Made by a program: the position numbers and the translations under genes
Notes under the pieces: generated by a model
Told to the model about the DNA's origin: nothing
Database searches by the model: none
The model's input: only the letters and a program-made list of their open reading frames with translations
Assembly (NCBI GenBank): GCA_900764755.1
Contig: CAAFPE010000088.1
Coordinates: 1-23,230, forward strand
Source of the DNA: an uncultured Oscillospiraceae bacterium
Lineage (GTDB): Bacteria > Bacillota > Clostridia > Oscillospirales > Oscillospiraceae
Direction of reading: 5' to 3'
DNA length: 23,230 nt
Shown: piece after piece, positions 5,918 to 14,338 of the stretch
Layout of the letters: each line of letters opens with the position of its first letter
Numbering within the stretch: the stretch's first letter is position 1

Positions 5918-7162
5918 ATGAAGCAACTGACCGGCGCCTGCATCATTGGCCAGTCCGGAGGTCCTACTGCAGTCATTAACGCCAGCGCTCAGGGTGTAAT
6001 CCAGACCGCCTTGAAGGCCGACTGCATCACCCGTGTCCTGGGGGCTGCCCACGGGATCAAGGGTGTGCTGGAGGACAAGCTGTACGATATGGGACAGGAG
6101 GACCCCGCAGAGCTGGATCTTCTGAAGTTCACTCCCTCTTCCGCCCTGGGCTCCTGCCGCTATAAGCTGGCCGATCCCGACGTGGATGACACCGATTATC
6201 AGCGCATCCTGGAGATCTTTAAGAAGTACGATGTCCGCTACTTCTTCTATAACGGTGGCAACGACTCTATGGACACCTGCAACAAGATCTCCAAGTATAT
6301 GCAGAAGGTAGGCTATGAGTGCCGCATCATGGGCGTGCCCAAAACCATTGACAACGATCTGAACGGCACCGACCACTGCCCCGGCTTCGCCTCTGCCGCC
6401 AAGTACATCGCCACCTCCTGTGCCGAGGTCTGGCAGGACGCCCACGTCTATGACACCGGCATGGTCACCATCATCGAGATCATGGGCCGCCACGCCGGCT
6501 GGCTGGCCGGCTCCGCCGCCCTGGCCTCCCTCACCGGCTGCGGCCCCGACCTGGTCTATCTGCCTGAGACCGACTTTGACATGGAGCACTTCCTGGCTGA
6601 CGTCAAGGCTGTCTATGAAAAGAGCGGAAACTGCCTGGTGGCTGTGTCTGAGGGCATCCACTATGCCGACGGTACCTTCGTCTCCGAGGCCAAGACCTCT
6701 GCCACCGACGGCTTCGGCCACGCCCAGCTGGGCGGTCTGGCCGCCCACCTGGCCTCTGCGGTGAAGGAGGCCTTCGGCGTGAAGGTCCGCGGCATCGAGC
6801 TCTCCCTCCTCCAGCGCTGCGGAGCCCATCTGGACTCCGAGACCGACGCGGAGGAGGCTCTGCTGGCCGGCTCCGCCGCGGTCCAGGCCGCCGTGGAGGG
6901 CGTTACCGACAAGATGGTCGCCTTCCGCTGCACCCGTGGTGAGGAGGGCTACCGCTGTGAGACCGTGCTGGAGCCCCTGGACATCGTGGCCAACTTCGAG
7001 AAGAAGGTCCCCCGCGAGTGGATCAACGAGGCGGGCAACGGCGTCAATCAGCAGTTCATTGACTATGTCCTTCCCCTGATCCAGGGTGATGCCAAGGCGC
7101 CCCGTGTCAACGGCCTGCCCCGCTTTGCCCGTCTGAAGAAGGTTCTGACCACCCAGATGTAA
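5918..7162 (+). CDS. 6-phosphofructokinase, PPi-dependent type
   Basis: Phosphorylates fructose 6-phosphate to fructose 1,6-bisphosphate, the substrate of the divergent aldolase. The 414-residue protein starts with the GQSGGPTAVINAS nucleotide/PPi loop (11-23). It has GGNDS (113-117) where ATP-dependent enzymes have GGDGS, and PKTIDNDL (141-148) with Lys142 where ATP enzymes have Gly. Both changes are hallmarks of pyrophosphate use. Catalytic Asp145/Asp147 and MGRHAGWLA (189-197) are intact. If PPi-dependent, the reaction is reversible and saves ATP. AGGAGGA lies 7 bases before the ATG. Length exceeds the ~320 residues of short ATP-PFKs and fits PPi enzymes of this clade. Donor specificity is inferred from residues. 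Confidence 0.93.
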   Translation: MKQLTGACIIGQSGGPTAVINASAQGVIQTALKADCITRVLGAAHGIKGVLEDKLYDMGQEDPAELDLLKFTPSSALGSCRYKLADPDVDDTDYQRILEIFKKYDVRYFFYNGGNDSMDTCNKISKYMQKVGYECRIMGVPKTIDNDLNGTDHCPGFASAAKYIATSCAEVWQDAHVYDTGMVTIIEIMGRHAGWLAGSAALASLTGCGPDLVYLPETDFDMEHFLADVKAVYEKSGNCLVAVSEGIHYADGTFVSEAKTSATDGFGHAQLGGLAAHLASAVKEAFGVKVRGIELSLLQRCGAHLDSETDAEEALLAGSAAVQAAVEGVTDKMVAFRCTRGEEGYRCETVLEPLDIVANFEKKVPREWINEAGNGVNQQFIDYVLPLIQGDAKAPRVNGLPRFARLKKVLTTQM

Positions 7163-7186
7163 GCTCCTTCCTTCGTAATCGATATG

Positions 7187-7232
7187 AAAAAACTTCGGCC
7201 TGTGCGCTTCAACGCACAGGCCGAAGTTTTTA
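7187..7232. terminator. Bidirectional terminator between convergent pfk and AI-2E genes
   Basis: A 19-bp perfect stem (7188-7206 with 7213-7231) with core CTTCGGCCTGTGCG closes a 6-base loop. It is flanked by A6 on the left and T5 plus TATTTT on the right, so it has a U-tract in either direction. It can end both the plus-strand phosphofructokinase and the minus-strand AI-2E transcript. Confidence 0.92.
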
Positions 7233-7287
7233 TATTTTGACAGTTTCTTCTCTCCGTCATTGGAGTGGTGGGGACCTTTCAGAGAAA

Positions 7288-8577
7288 TCACTCATTCGGC
7301 TCCGTTTCCTTCCCCGCAAGGGGGCCGGTCCAGCCCAGATATTCCTCTGTCTCCAGGGGCAGACCGCGTTTTTTCAGGCCGCAGCGCACCAGGCGGTTCA
7401 CCACGCTGTAAAACATGGCAAACACCGGGACACCCAGCACCATACCCACAAAGCCGAAAAGGCCGCCGAACAGCAGAATGGAAAACAGCACCCAGAAGGA
7501 GGCCAGCCCCGTAGAGTCCCCCAGGATCTTGGGGCCCAGGATATTGCCGTCAAACTGCTGGAGCACGAAAATGAAGAGGACAAAATACAGGCACTTCAGG
7601 GGGCTGACCAGCAGGATCAGCAGCGCACAGGGGATGGCCCCGATAAAGGGGCCGAAAAACGGAATGATGTTGGTCACCCCGATAATCACCGCCAGCAGCA
7701 TGGGGTACGGGAACCGGAACAGATTGCAGCATACCAATGCGATGATACCAATGATAAGAGAGTCCACCAGTTTTCCGTTGATAAAGCCGCTGAGGATACG
7801 ATAGGCACTCCTGGTCTCCTCTACCAATAAATCTGCGATGTCGGTACGGAACACACTGTACACGATCTTCTTGGACTGGGCGGCAAAGACGTCCTTCCTT
7901 GCCAGCAGATAGACTGAGACAATGACCGCGATCAGGATGTCCTTCAGCAGCAGTGCCAGCGCGATCACACCGGAAGAGACACTGCTCACCACGCCGGTGA
8001 TCTGGGGCAAGATCTCGGCCTTCAGCCAGTCCAAGGTACTGTTCACTGACTCCAGATTGGGGAGCATATCGGAGCTGAGCCACTGCTCCACTGACTGGGC
8101 CAGGGAGTTGTAATAGGGCAGCACCGCCGCTTGGATCTCCGGATTGTCCGCCAAAAAGTCCAGCAGCCACCGCTGCATGATCCGGATGTACTCCGGGATC
8201 GCGTTTACCAGTCCCACGATGCTGAGGTACAGCTGAGGCAGCACCATAGCCAGCAGCACATAGACCACCAGCACAGCGGAGATCAGACTGAGCACAATGG
8301 CCAGAAAATTCAGAACAGCGCGCTTCCGTCCTCTGCACTCCGCCACCCCCTCGCACAGCGCGGATAGGAACGTGAAGATATGCCGGTGGACAGGCAGCAG
8401 CAGGAAGGCCAGCACCAACCCGTAAAAGATGGGCCGCAGGATATAGGCCAGAAGCTCCAGCAGGGCCCGCACTTCTGAAAAGTGATAGATCACGAAGAAC
8501 AGAAGAATCGCTGCGGCGATCACCGCAAAGGCAGTGACCCCGGCGGCCAGATAGACACCGTACTTTCGATGGTTCAA
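7288..8577 (-). CDS. AI-2E family transporter-like membrane protein (UPF0118/PerM type)
   Basis: A 429-residue polytopic membrane protein of the AI-2E/PerM family. Members export diverse small molecules or ions, and the substrate cannot be assigned here. Hydrophobic segments lie at about 8-33, 39-63 and 87-116. A soluble loop (about 117-195) follows, then a C-terminal cluster of five or so membrane segments from 200 to 395. Family motifs are TNIIPFFGPFIGAIP (302-316) and QQFDGNILGPKILGDSTGL (340-358). Start is a TTG at 8577, since no closer in-frame ATG fits and an AAAGG stretch precedes it. Only 19 bases separate it from purB, so the two are probably cotranscribed. The pairing with a purine gene does not itself reveal the substrate. 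Confidence 0.88.
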   Translation of the reverse strand: MNHRKYGVYLAAGVTAFAVIAAAILLFFVIYHFSEVRALLELLAYILRPIFYGLVLAFLLLPVHRHIFTFLSALCEGVAECRGRKRAVLNFLAIVLSLISAVLVVYVLLAMVLPQLYLSIVGLVNAIPEYIRIMQRWLLDFLADNPEIQAAVLPYYNSLAQSVEQWLSSDMLPNLESVNSTLDWLKAEILPQITGVVSSVSSGVIALALLLKDILIAVIVSVYLLARKDVFAAQSKKIVYSVFRTDIADLLVEETRSAYRILSGFINGKLVDSLIIGIIALVCCNLFRFPYPMLLAVIIGVTNIIPFFGPFIGAIPCALLILLVSPLKCLYFVLFIFVLQQFDGNILGPKILGDSTGLASFWVLFSILLFGGLFGFVGMVLGVPVFAMFYSVVNRLVRCGLKKRGLPLETEEYLGWTGPLAGKETEPNE

Positions 8578-8596
8578 AACAGCCCGCCTTTCTCCG

Positions 8597-10033
8597 TCAG
8601 ACCTTCAGCTCCGTCTCCTTCTCCCCCAGGGCCGCGGCATACTTGGCAAGCACCGGGGCGATCTCCTGGGACAGGAACTCCTCCACCTGCTCGGGGCAGC
8701 GGCCGATATAGCGCTCCGGCTCCAGATGGGCGGTGAGCTCCTCCCGGCTCATGCCAAAGGCCGGGTCGTCCGCCATCAGATCGATCAGGTTGTTGGGCAG
8801 GCCCAGGTCCTTTACATTCCGCCCCGCCTCCTGGGACAGGACCCGGATGCGCTCATGGAGCTCCTGGCGGTCGCCGCCCCGCTTTACCGCATCCATCATG
8901 ATGTTCTCGCTGGCCATGAAGGGCAGCTCCTCCATCACATGGCGGCGAATGACCTTGGGGTGGACCACCAGGCCGGAGGCCACGTTCAGATAGATATTCA
9001 GGATGGCGTCCACCGCCAGGAATGCCTCCGGGATGGAGATGCGCTTGTTGGCCGAGTCGTCCAGGGTGCGCTCGAACCACTGGGTGGCAGTGGTGACAGC
9101 GGGGTTTCCGGCGTCCACGATCACATAGCGGGCCAGGGAGCAGATCCGCTCGCACCGCATGGGGTTGCGCTTATAGGGCATGGCGGAGGAGCCGATCTGG
9201 CTCTTCTCAAAGGGCTCCTCCACCTCCTTCAGGTGGCACAGCAGCCGCAGGTCGGTGGCAAACTTGCTGGCGCTCTGGGCGATGCCCGCCAGGGTGGACA
9301 GCACATTGTAGTCCATTTTCCGGGAGTAGGTCTGTCCGCTGACCGGGACCACGGCGTCAAAGCCCATCTCCTCCGCGATCCGGCGCTCCAGCTCCTTCAC
9401 CTTCCCATGGTCGCCCTCGAACAGCTCCAGGAAGGAAGCCTGGGTCCCTGTGGTCCCCTTGGAGCCCAGCAGCTTCAGGGTGGAGATGCGGTGCTCCACC
9501 TCCTCCAGGTCCATCAGCAGCTCGTTCATCCAAAGGGTGGCCCGCTTACCCACTGTGACAAGCTGGGCCGCCTGGAAGTGGGTGAAGCCCAGGGTGGGCA
9601 GGGCCTTGTATTCCCGGGCGAAGTCCGCCAATCTGGCCAGGACCTGCACCAGCTTGTTTCGGACCAGCTCCAGCCCTTCCCGCATGATGATCACATCGGT
9701 GTTGTCCCCCACATAGCAGCTGGTGGCCCCCAGGTGGATGATGGGCATGGCATTGGGGCACAGCTCACCGTATGTGTGGACGTGGGCCATCACATCATGG
9801 CGCAGCTTCTTCTCCCACTGGGCGGCCTTTTCATAGTTGATGTCGGTGATGTGGGCCTCCAGCTCGTCCACCTGCTCCTGGGTGACCGGCAGGCCCAGCT
9901 CCATCTCTGCCCGGGCCAGGGCGACCCACAGCTGCCGCCAGGTGGAGAACTTCTTGTCGGCGGAAAAGAGGTAGAGCATCTCATCGCTGGCATAGCGGGA
10001 GGAGAGCGGGCTTTCGTATGTGTTGGTGGGCAT
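8597..10033 (-). CDS. purB: Adenylosuccinate lyase
   Basis: Cytoplasmic enzyme of the fumarase/aspartase superfamily. It acts twice in purine synthesis, cleaving SAICAR to AICAR and adenylosuccinate to AMP, with fumarate released each time. The 478-residue sequence includes HLGATSCYVGDNTD (100-113), the TLGFTHFQAAQ block with catalytic His152 (147-157), and the superfamily signature GSSAMPYKRNP (281-291) on the mobile loop carrying the catalytic Ser. Length is typical. ATG at 10033 is preceded by AAAAGGA about 10 bases away. It lies between the DUF362 gene and the AI-2E gene, not with other pur genes. Confidence 0.96.
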   Translation of the reverse strand: MPTNTYESPLSSRYASDEMLYLFSADKKFSTWRQLWVALARAEMELGLPVTQEQVDELEAHITDINYEKAAQWEKKLRHDVMAHVHTYGELCPNAMPIIHLGATSCYVGDNTDVIIMREGLELVRNKLVQVLARLADFAREYKALPTLGFTHFQAAQLVTVGKRATLWMNELLMDLEEVEHRISTLKLLGSKGTTGTQASFLELFEGDHGKVKELERRIAEEMGFDAVVPVSGQTYSRKMDYNVLSTLAGIAQSASKFATDLRLLCHLKEVEEPFEKSQIGSSAMPYKRNPMRCERICSLARYVIVDAGNPAVTTATQWFERTLDDSANKRISIPEAFLAVDAILNIYLNVASGLVVHPKVIRRHVMEELPFMASENIMMDAVKRGGDRQELHERIRVLSQEAGRNVKDLGLPNNLIDLMADDPAFGMSREELTAHLEPERYIGRCPEQVEEFLSQEIAPVLAKYAAALGEKETELKV

Positions 10034-10061
10034 AGTGCATCGTCCTTTTCTTGTCTGATTT

Positions 10062-10085
10062 TTCCGGGAGGGCGCGCCCCTCCCC
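10062..10085. repeat. GC-rich inverted repeat between DUF362 gene and purB
   Basis: A GGGAGGG/CCCTCCC-type 7-bp stem surrounds a GCGC-containing loop in the gap between the two minus-strand genes. It is followed on the minus strand by GGAAAAATC, not by a T-tract. It is therefore unlikely to be an efficient intrinsic terminator and may only modulate read-through. Confidence 0.4.
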
Positions 10086-10098
10086 TGTCGGGAGCGGA

Positions 10099-11229
10099 TC
10101 AGAGGCGGATCAGCTCATACTCCCGGGAGCCCAGGCCGATCTTGGCCGCGTGCTCCAAGCAGCTGCGCCACTCCGACTCGGGGGTGGAGTTGGTGAAATG
10201 GTCGTGGTGGTCGTGGAAGCCGGGCTCCGCCAGGTGGCGGGCCAGCTGGCTGCCCGGCATGGGCTCCGCTGCCAGGCAGGCGTCCACACAGGCCTGGTCC
10301 AGGGCCAGGGGATCAAAGGAGGCGAACATTCCCAGGTTGGGCAGGATGGGCACATCGTTCTCGCCGTGGCAGTCACAGTTGGGGGACACGTCCACCACCA
10401 GGGAGATATGGAAGCTGGGCCGCCCGTCCAGCACCGCCTTGGTATACTCTGCCATACGGCAGTTCAGGGCCGCCTGGGCGTTGTCGTTGGTAAAGTAGAT
10501 GGCATCGAAGTTGCACGCCCCCAGGCACCGGCCGCAGCCCACACAGTTCTGCTCATCCACCGACATCTTTCTGGTCTCGGGGTCAAAGACCAGGCCGTTG
10601 TTGGCGCACTCTTTCTGGCAGTGCCGGCAGCCGCGGCAGGCCTCCGGATCGATCTTTGGCTTTCCGCTGGCGTGCTGCTCCTTCTTCCCCGCCCGGGAGC
10701 CGCAGCCCATGCCGATGTTCTTGATGGCGCCGCCGAAGCCGGTCATCTCATGGCCCTTGAAGTGAGTCAGGGAGATGAACACGTCCGCGTCCATCACCGC
10801 CCGGCCGATCTTGGCCTTCTCCACATATTCGCCTCCCACCACGGGGACCTCCACATCGTCGGTGCCCTTCAGGCCGTCGCCGATGAGGATGGGGCAGCCC
10901 ACCGTCAGCGGAGTAAAGCCGTTCTGCCAGGCGCACTCCAGGTGCTCCAGGGCGTTCTTCCGGCTGCCGGGGTACATGGTGTTGCAGTCGGTGAGGAAGG
11001 GACGGCCGCCCAGTTCCTTCACCACATCCACCACCGCCCGGGCATAGTTGGGCCGGAGAAAACTCACATTGCCCAACTCGCCGAAGTGCATCTTAATGGC
11101 TACGAACTTGCTGTCCAGATCCAGCTCCTGGATCCCGGCCGCCCGGATCAGCTTTTTCAGCTTGGTGGGCAGTCCGTCACCGAACGCCTTCGTGTGAAAA
11201 TCAGTAAAATATACCTTGGAAACTGACAT
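10099..11229 (-). CDS. DUF362 domain protein with two [4Fe-4S] ferredoxin motifs
   Basis: A 376-residue protein with a DUF362 domain (about 1-180) followed by a 2x[4Fe-4S] ferredoxin insert. The first cluster motif is CRGCRHCQKEC (198-208) and the second is CVGCGRCLGAC (229-239). Conserved DUF362 features include AIKMHFGE (near 45-52), the THFKGHEMTGFGGAIKNIGMG stretch (about 156-176) and a DFDPLALDQA-like segment (SFDPLALDQAC) near the C-terminus. Members are common in anaerobes and are annotated as Fe-S or ferredoxin-like proteins without an established reaction; a redox role is inference. The frame opens with a GTG at 11238, but the ATG at 11229 has AAGGAG 8 bases upstream and is chosen. 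Confidence 0.88.
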   Translation of the reverse strand: MSVSKVYFTDFHTKAFGDGLPTKLKKLIRAAGIQELDLDSKFVAIKMHFGELGNVSFLRPNYARAVVDVVKELGGRPFLTDCNTMYPGSRKNALEHLECAWQNGFTPLTVGCPILIGDGLKGTDDVEVPVVGGEYVEKAKIGRAVMDADVFISLTHFKGHEMTGFGGAIKNIGMGCGSRAGKKEQHASGKPKIDPEACRGCRHCQKECANNGLVFDPETRKMSVDEQNCVGCGRCLGACNFDAIYFTNDNAQAALNCRMAEYTKAVLDGRPSFHISLVVDVSPNCDCHGENDVPILPNLGMFASFDPLALDQACVDACLAAEPMPGSQLARHLAEPGFHDHHDHFTNSTPESEWRSCLEHAAKIGLGSREYELIRL

Positions 11230-11291
11230 AAATTCCACTCCTTATTCTTTGGTATCGAGATGGATCAAGCTCAGAGGACTACCTCCCGGCC

Positions 11292-12236
11292 TTACGTCCG
11301 CTGCTGCTGGCGTGCCTCCATGAGCCCAGGGATGATGGCGCACAGGGAGCCCGCCACGATGAGCAGGATCCCGACCATCATGTTGGCGGGGATCGACTCG
11401 CCGTGGAGCTGCCAGGCCAGCACCGGAGCCAGTGCCGGCTTAAAAAAGTAGACCAGGGAGACCACGCTGGCGGGAAGCTGCTCCATGGCAAGGAAGTAGC
11501 AGCAGAAGCCGATCCCCGCCACCCCCACGGACACATACAGGACGTAGGGCAGATTTTCCAGAGCGTACCCCGCTAGGATGGGGATGCGGGCGAATTCCTC
11601 CAAACCGGCGGACGTCATCCACTGGGCCACAGCCGGAGCATGGGAGAGCAGGATCAGCCCCAGGACGATCAGACTGCCGAACAGGAAGCTGAAGCAGGTG
11701 ACCACCGCGCCGCCGTACTCCGCCACCCTCCGCTTGCCCAGCACGCCGTACAGGGAGAACAGCAGGGTGGACAGCAGGGCCAGCCCCACCCCGAGAGGGT
11801 CCAGTGCATGGCCAAAGGGGTCGATGATGGCCACAGTGCCAGCGATCTCCAGGGCCAGAGCGGCGATGTGCCGGGGCTTGATGGGCTCCTTCAGCAGAAA
11901 GAAGGCCAAAAAGGTGACAAATACCGGGTTGCAGCTGAACAGCACCGCAGCAACAGAGGATCCGGCGTACCGCACCGAAAGGTGGAGGATAGGCATACTC
12001 AGAGCAATGCCCAGCAGGCCCAGCAGAGCGAAATGGGCCATGCTCCGGCCATCCAGACGCTTTCCCCGGCGCTTCAGAGTCCGCAGGGCCAGGGGCAGCA
12101 GGATCAGAAAGCCTATGGAGAAGCGGCACAGGGTAAGCTGCATGGAGTTGATCTGCCCCGCGATATACCGCAGGACTACCTCATAGGAGGTGAACATCAC
12201 AATGGTCACAATGATATAGAGACAGCCCTTTTTCAC
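11292..12236 (-). CDS. EamA/DMT family transporter
   Basis: A 314-residue inner-membrane permease of the drug/metabolite transporter superfamily with about ten hydrophobic segments arranged as two EamA repeats. The first repeat holds SMQLTLCRFSIGFLILLPLALR and the segment SVAAVLFSCNPVFVTFLAFFLLKEPI. The second repeats the pattern with VVSLVYFFKPALAPVLAWQLHGE. Such proteins export amino acids or other metabolites, and substrate is unknown. The GTG at 12236 is used because GAGGAG lies upstream at slightly long spacing (about 11) and the hydrophobic N-terminus begins here. The upstream frame includes a promoter sequence and so is unlikely to be coding. Confidence 0.87.
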   Translation of the reverse strand: MKKGCLYIIVTIVMFTSYEVVLRYIAGQINSMQLTLCRFSIGFLILLPLALRTLKRRGKRLDGRSMAHFALLGLLGIALSMPILHLSVRYAGSSVAAVLFSCNPVFVTFLAFFLLKEPIKPRHIAALALEIAGTVAIIDPFGHALDPLGVGLALLSTLLFSLYGVLGKRRVAEYGGAVVTCFSFLFGSLIVLGLILLSHAPAVAQWMTSAGLEEFARIPILAGYALENLPYVLYVSVGVAGIGFCCYFLAMEQLPASVVSLVYFFKPALAPVLAWQLHGESIPANMMVGILLIVAGSLCAIIPGLMEARQQQRT

Positions 12237-12287
12237 GAGATACCGCTCTCCTCTCTCTCCCGCCGCACACCAGGCGCTTCCGGGTAC

Positions 12288-12316
12288 AGTATAGCACAAT
12301 TTTCTTTCCAGGACAA
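12288..12316 (-). promoter_or_regulatory. Promoter of the EamA transporter gene
   Basis: On the minus strand, TTGTCC (12316-12311) and TATACT (12293-12288) are 17 bases apart, with an extended TGC before the -10. Predicted start is near 12281, a 44-nt leader. It lies directly downstream of the ligA stop codon, so the transporter can be expressed independently of the ligA block. Confidence 0.65.
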
Positions 12317-12323
12317 ACATCAG

Positions 12324-14297
12324 TTAGTCCATCAGGGCCAAAAATTCCTCCTCGGTGAGCACGGGCACCCCCAGTTCCTGGGCCTTGCGCAGCTTGGAGC
12401 CCGCCGCCGCTCCGGCCACCACATAGGATGTCTTTTTGGATACAGAGGAGGCCGCCTTGCCCCCACGGTCCTCGATCATTTTGGATGCCTCGTCCCGGGT
12501 GAACCGCTCCAGAGACCCGGTGAGAACGAAGGTCATGCCGGCAAAGCGCTGGTCGCTCCCCTGCTCCTCCGCCTCCATGTTCACCCCGGCCTCCCGCAAA
12601 CGCGCAATGAGGTGCTGGCTCTGGGGGCTGGCGAACCAGTCCAGAAGGCTCTGAGCGGTGATGGCCCCGATGTCGTCCACCCCGGTCAGCTCCTCCAGCG
12701 TGGCGCGCTGAAGGGCCTCCAAGGTGCGGAACCGGGCGGCCAGCACCTTACCCGCCTTCTGTCCCACCTGCCGGATGCCGAATGCGAACAGGAGACGGGA
12801 CAGATCCCGGGTCTTGGAGCGCTCGATGGCCTCCAGCAGCTTCTGGGCCGACCGCTTTCCCATACGGTCCAGCTCCGCCACCTTGCCGGCCTCCAGGAAG
12901 TACAGGTCACCCGGTGTTTTCACCAGGCCCGCGTTCACCAGGTTCTCCACCACCGCGATGCCCAGCCCGTCGATGTCCATGGCGTCCCGGCTGGCAAAGT
13001 GGGCCAGGTTGCGCAGCAGCTGGGCGGGACACTCGGCCCCGGTGCAGCGGATGTGGGCCCCGTCCTCCTCCCGCTCCACCGGCGCGCCGCACACCGGACA
13101 GGTCTGGGGAAAGTGGTAGGGCTCGGCCCCATCCGGGCGCTTCTCCATCTCCACGGACAGAACCTCGGGGATGATCTCCCCCGCCTTGCGCACCAAAACA
13201 GTGTCCCCGATGCGCACATCCTTTTCTGAGATGAAATCCTGATTGTGGAGGGTGGCGCTGGTGACCGTGGTCCCCGCCAGGCGCACCGGCTCCAGCACGG
13301 CCCGGGGGGTGAGCACCCCAGTGCGTCCCACCTGGATCACGATGTCCAGCACCCGGGAGGGCTTTACCTCCGGGGGATATTTATAGGCCGCCGCCCAGCG
13401 GGGAAATTTCGCGGTGCTGCCCAGCAGCTCCCGCTGGGCCAGGTCGTTGACCTTGATGACCGCGCCGTCGATGTCAAAGGGGAAGTTCTCCCGGCCCTCG
13501 CCGATGGCGGCCACCTGCCCAATGGCCTCCTCCACACCGTGGCAGCTGTAATGTGGGATCACTTTAAAGCCCTTCTGCTCCAAATATTCCAGCGTATCCA
13601 AATGGGTCCGGAAGGTCTCACCCTCCGCCCACTGTACGTTGAACACCGCAATGTCCAGCCGGCGGGAGGCAGCCACCCGGGGATCCAGCTGGCGCAGGGA
13701 CCCGGCGGCGGCGTTCCGGGGGTTGGCAAATAGGGCCTCCCCACGGCGCTCCCGCTCCTCGTTCAGGGCGTGGAATACCTTTTTAGGCATATAGACCTCA
13801 CCACGGACGATAAGCCGGGCGGGGGCGTCCGGGATGCGCAGCGGGATGGAACGGACGGTCCGCAGATTCTCCGTCACATCCTCCCCCACCTGGCCGTCCC
13901 CCCGGGTGGCGCCACGGACGAACAGGCCGTCCTTGTACTCCAGGGCCACCGACAGCCCATCTACCTTGGGCTCCACGTCGTACTCCGCCCCCGGGGCGGC
14001 GGCGCGGACCCGCTGGTCGAACTGGCGCAGCTCATCATAGTTAAACACATCCTGAAGGGACTCCAGGGGGACCTGATGGATCACCTGCTGGAAGGACTCC
14101 AGGGCCTTCCCCCCTACCCGCTGGGTGGGCGAGTCGGGGGTGATGAGCTCCGGATGCTCCCCCTCTAATTCCTCCAGCCGACGCAGCTTGTGATCGTAGT
14201 CATAGTCAGACATGGCCGGGGCATCCTGGACATAGTATTCATAGTTGGCCTGTTCCAGCTCCCGGCGCAGGGCCTGGATCTCCTCTAAGTGGTCCAT
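12324..14297 (-). CDS. ligA: NAD-dependent DNA ligase
   Basis: Seals nicks in duplex DNA using NAD+ during replication and repair. The 657-residue protein has the complete LigA order. Domain Ia carries the YYxxDxPxxSDxxYD-type motif (21-35). The adenylated lysine is in EPKVDGLS (Lys111), and the OB domain follows. A zinc finger is formed by Cys400, Cys403, Cys418 and Cys423. Helix-hairpin-helix repeats cover about 435-560, and a C-terminal BRCT domain covers 583-657 (MTFVLTGSLERFTRDEA). The frame extends to 14408, but the ATG at 14297 is used because AGGAGG lies 6 bases upstream and the protein then starts at the usual family position. It follows yunB by 41 bases, suggesting cotranscription. 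Confidence 0.97.
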   Translation of the reverse strand: MDHLEEIQALRRELEQANYEYYVQDAPAMSDYDYDHKLRRLEELEGEHPELITPDSPTQRVGGKALESFQQVIHQVPLESLQDVFNYDELRQFDQRVRAAAPGAEYDVEPKVDGLSVALEYKDGLFVRGATRGDGQVGEDVTENLRTVRSIPLRIPDAPARLIVRGEVYMPKKVFHALNEERERRGEALFANPRNAAAGSLRQLDPRVAASRRLDIAVFNVQWAEGETFRTHLDTLEYLEQKGFKVIPHYSCHGVEEAIGQVAAIGEGRENFPFDIDGAVIKVNDLAQRELLGSTAKFPRWAAAYKYPPEVKPSRVLDIVIQVGRTGVLTPRAVLEPVRLAGTTVTSATLHNQDFISEKDVRIGDTVLVRKAGEIIPEVLSVEMEKRPDGAEPYHFPQTCPVCGAPVEREEDGAHIRCTGAECPAQLLRNLAHFASRDAMDIDGLGIAVVENLVNAGLVKTPGDLYFLEAGKVAELDRMGKRSAQKLLEAIERSKTRDLSRLLFAFGIRQVGQKAGKVLAARFRTLEALQRATLEELTGVDDIGAITAQSLLDWFASPQSQHLIARLREAGVNMEAEEQGSDQRFAGMTFVLTGSLERFTRDEASKMIEDRGGKAASSVSKKTSYVVAGAAAGSKLRKAQELGVPVLTEEEFLALMD

Positions 14298-14338
14298 GTG
14301 GAACCTCCTCTTCCTCTGTAAACCTTGAAAATGTGGCC

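Noticed and set aside
5894..7291. A 465-codon minus-strand open frame opposite the phosphofructokinase gene
   Set aside because: Fully antisense to a gene with clear catalytic motifs, and it runs through the bidirectional terminator. Composition is typical of a shadow frame.
7288..8577. Autoinducer-2 quorum-sensing exporter
   Set aside because: The family name alone does not establish the substrate, and no luxS or AI-2 uptake genes are present in the window.
8726..10498. A 590-codon plus-strand open frame opposite purB and the DUF362 gene
   Set aside because: It crosses two genes on the other strand and translates to a repetitive Gly/His/Gln-rich product with no family features.
11640..13229. 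A 529-codon plus-strand frame opposite the EamA transporter and ligA
   Set aside because: Antisense to two confident genes; spans an identifiable promoter; no domain seen.
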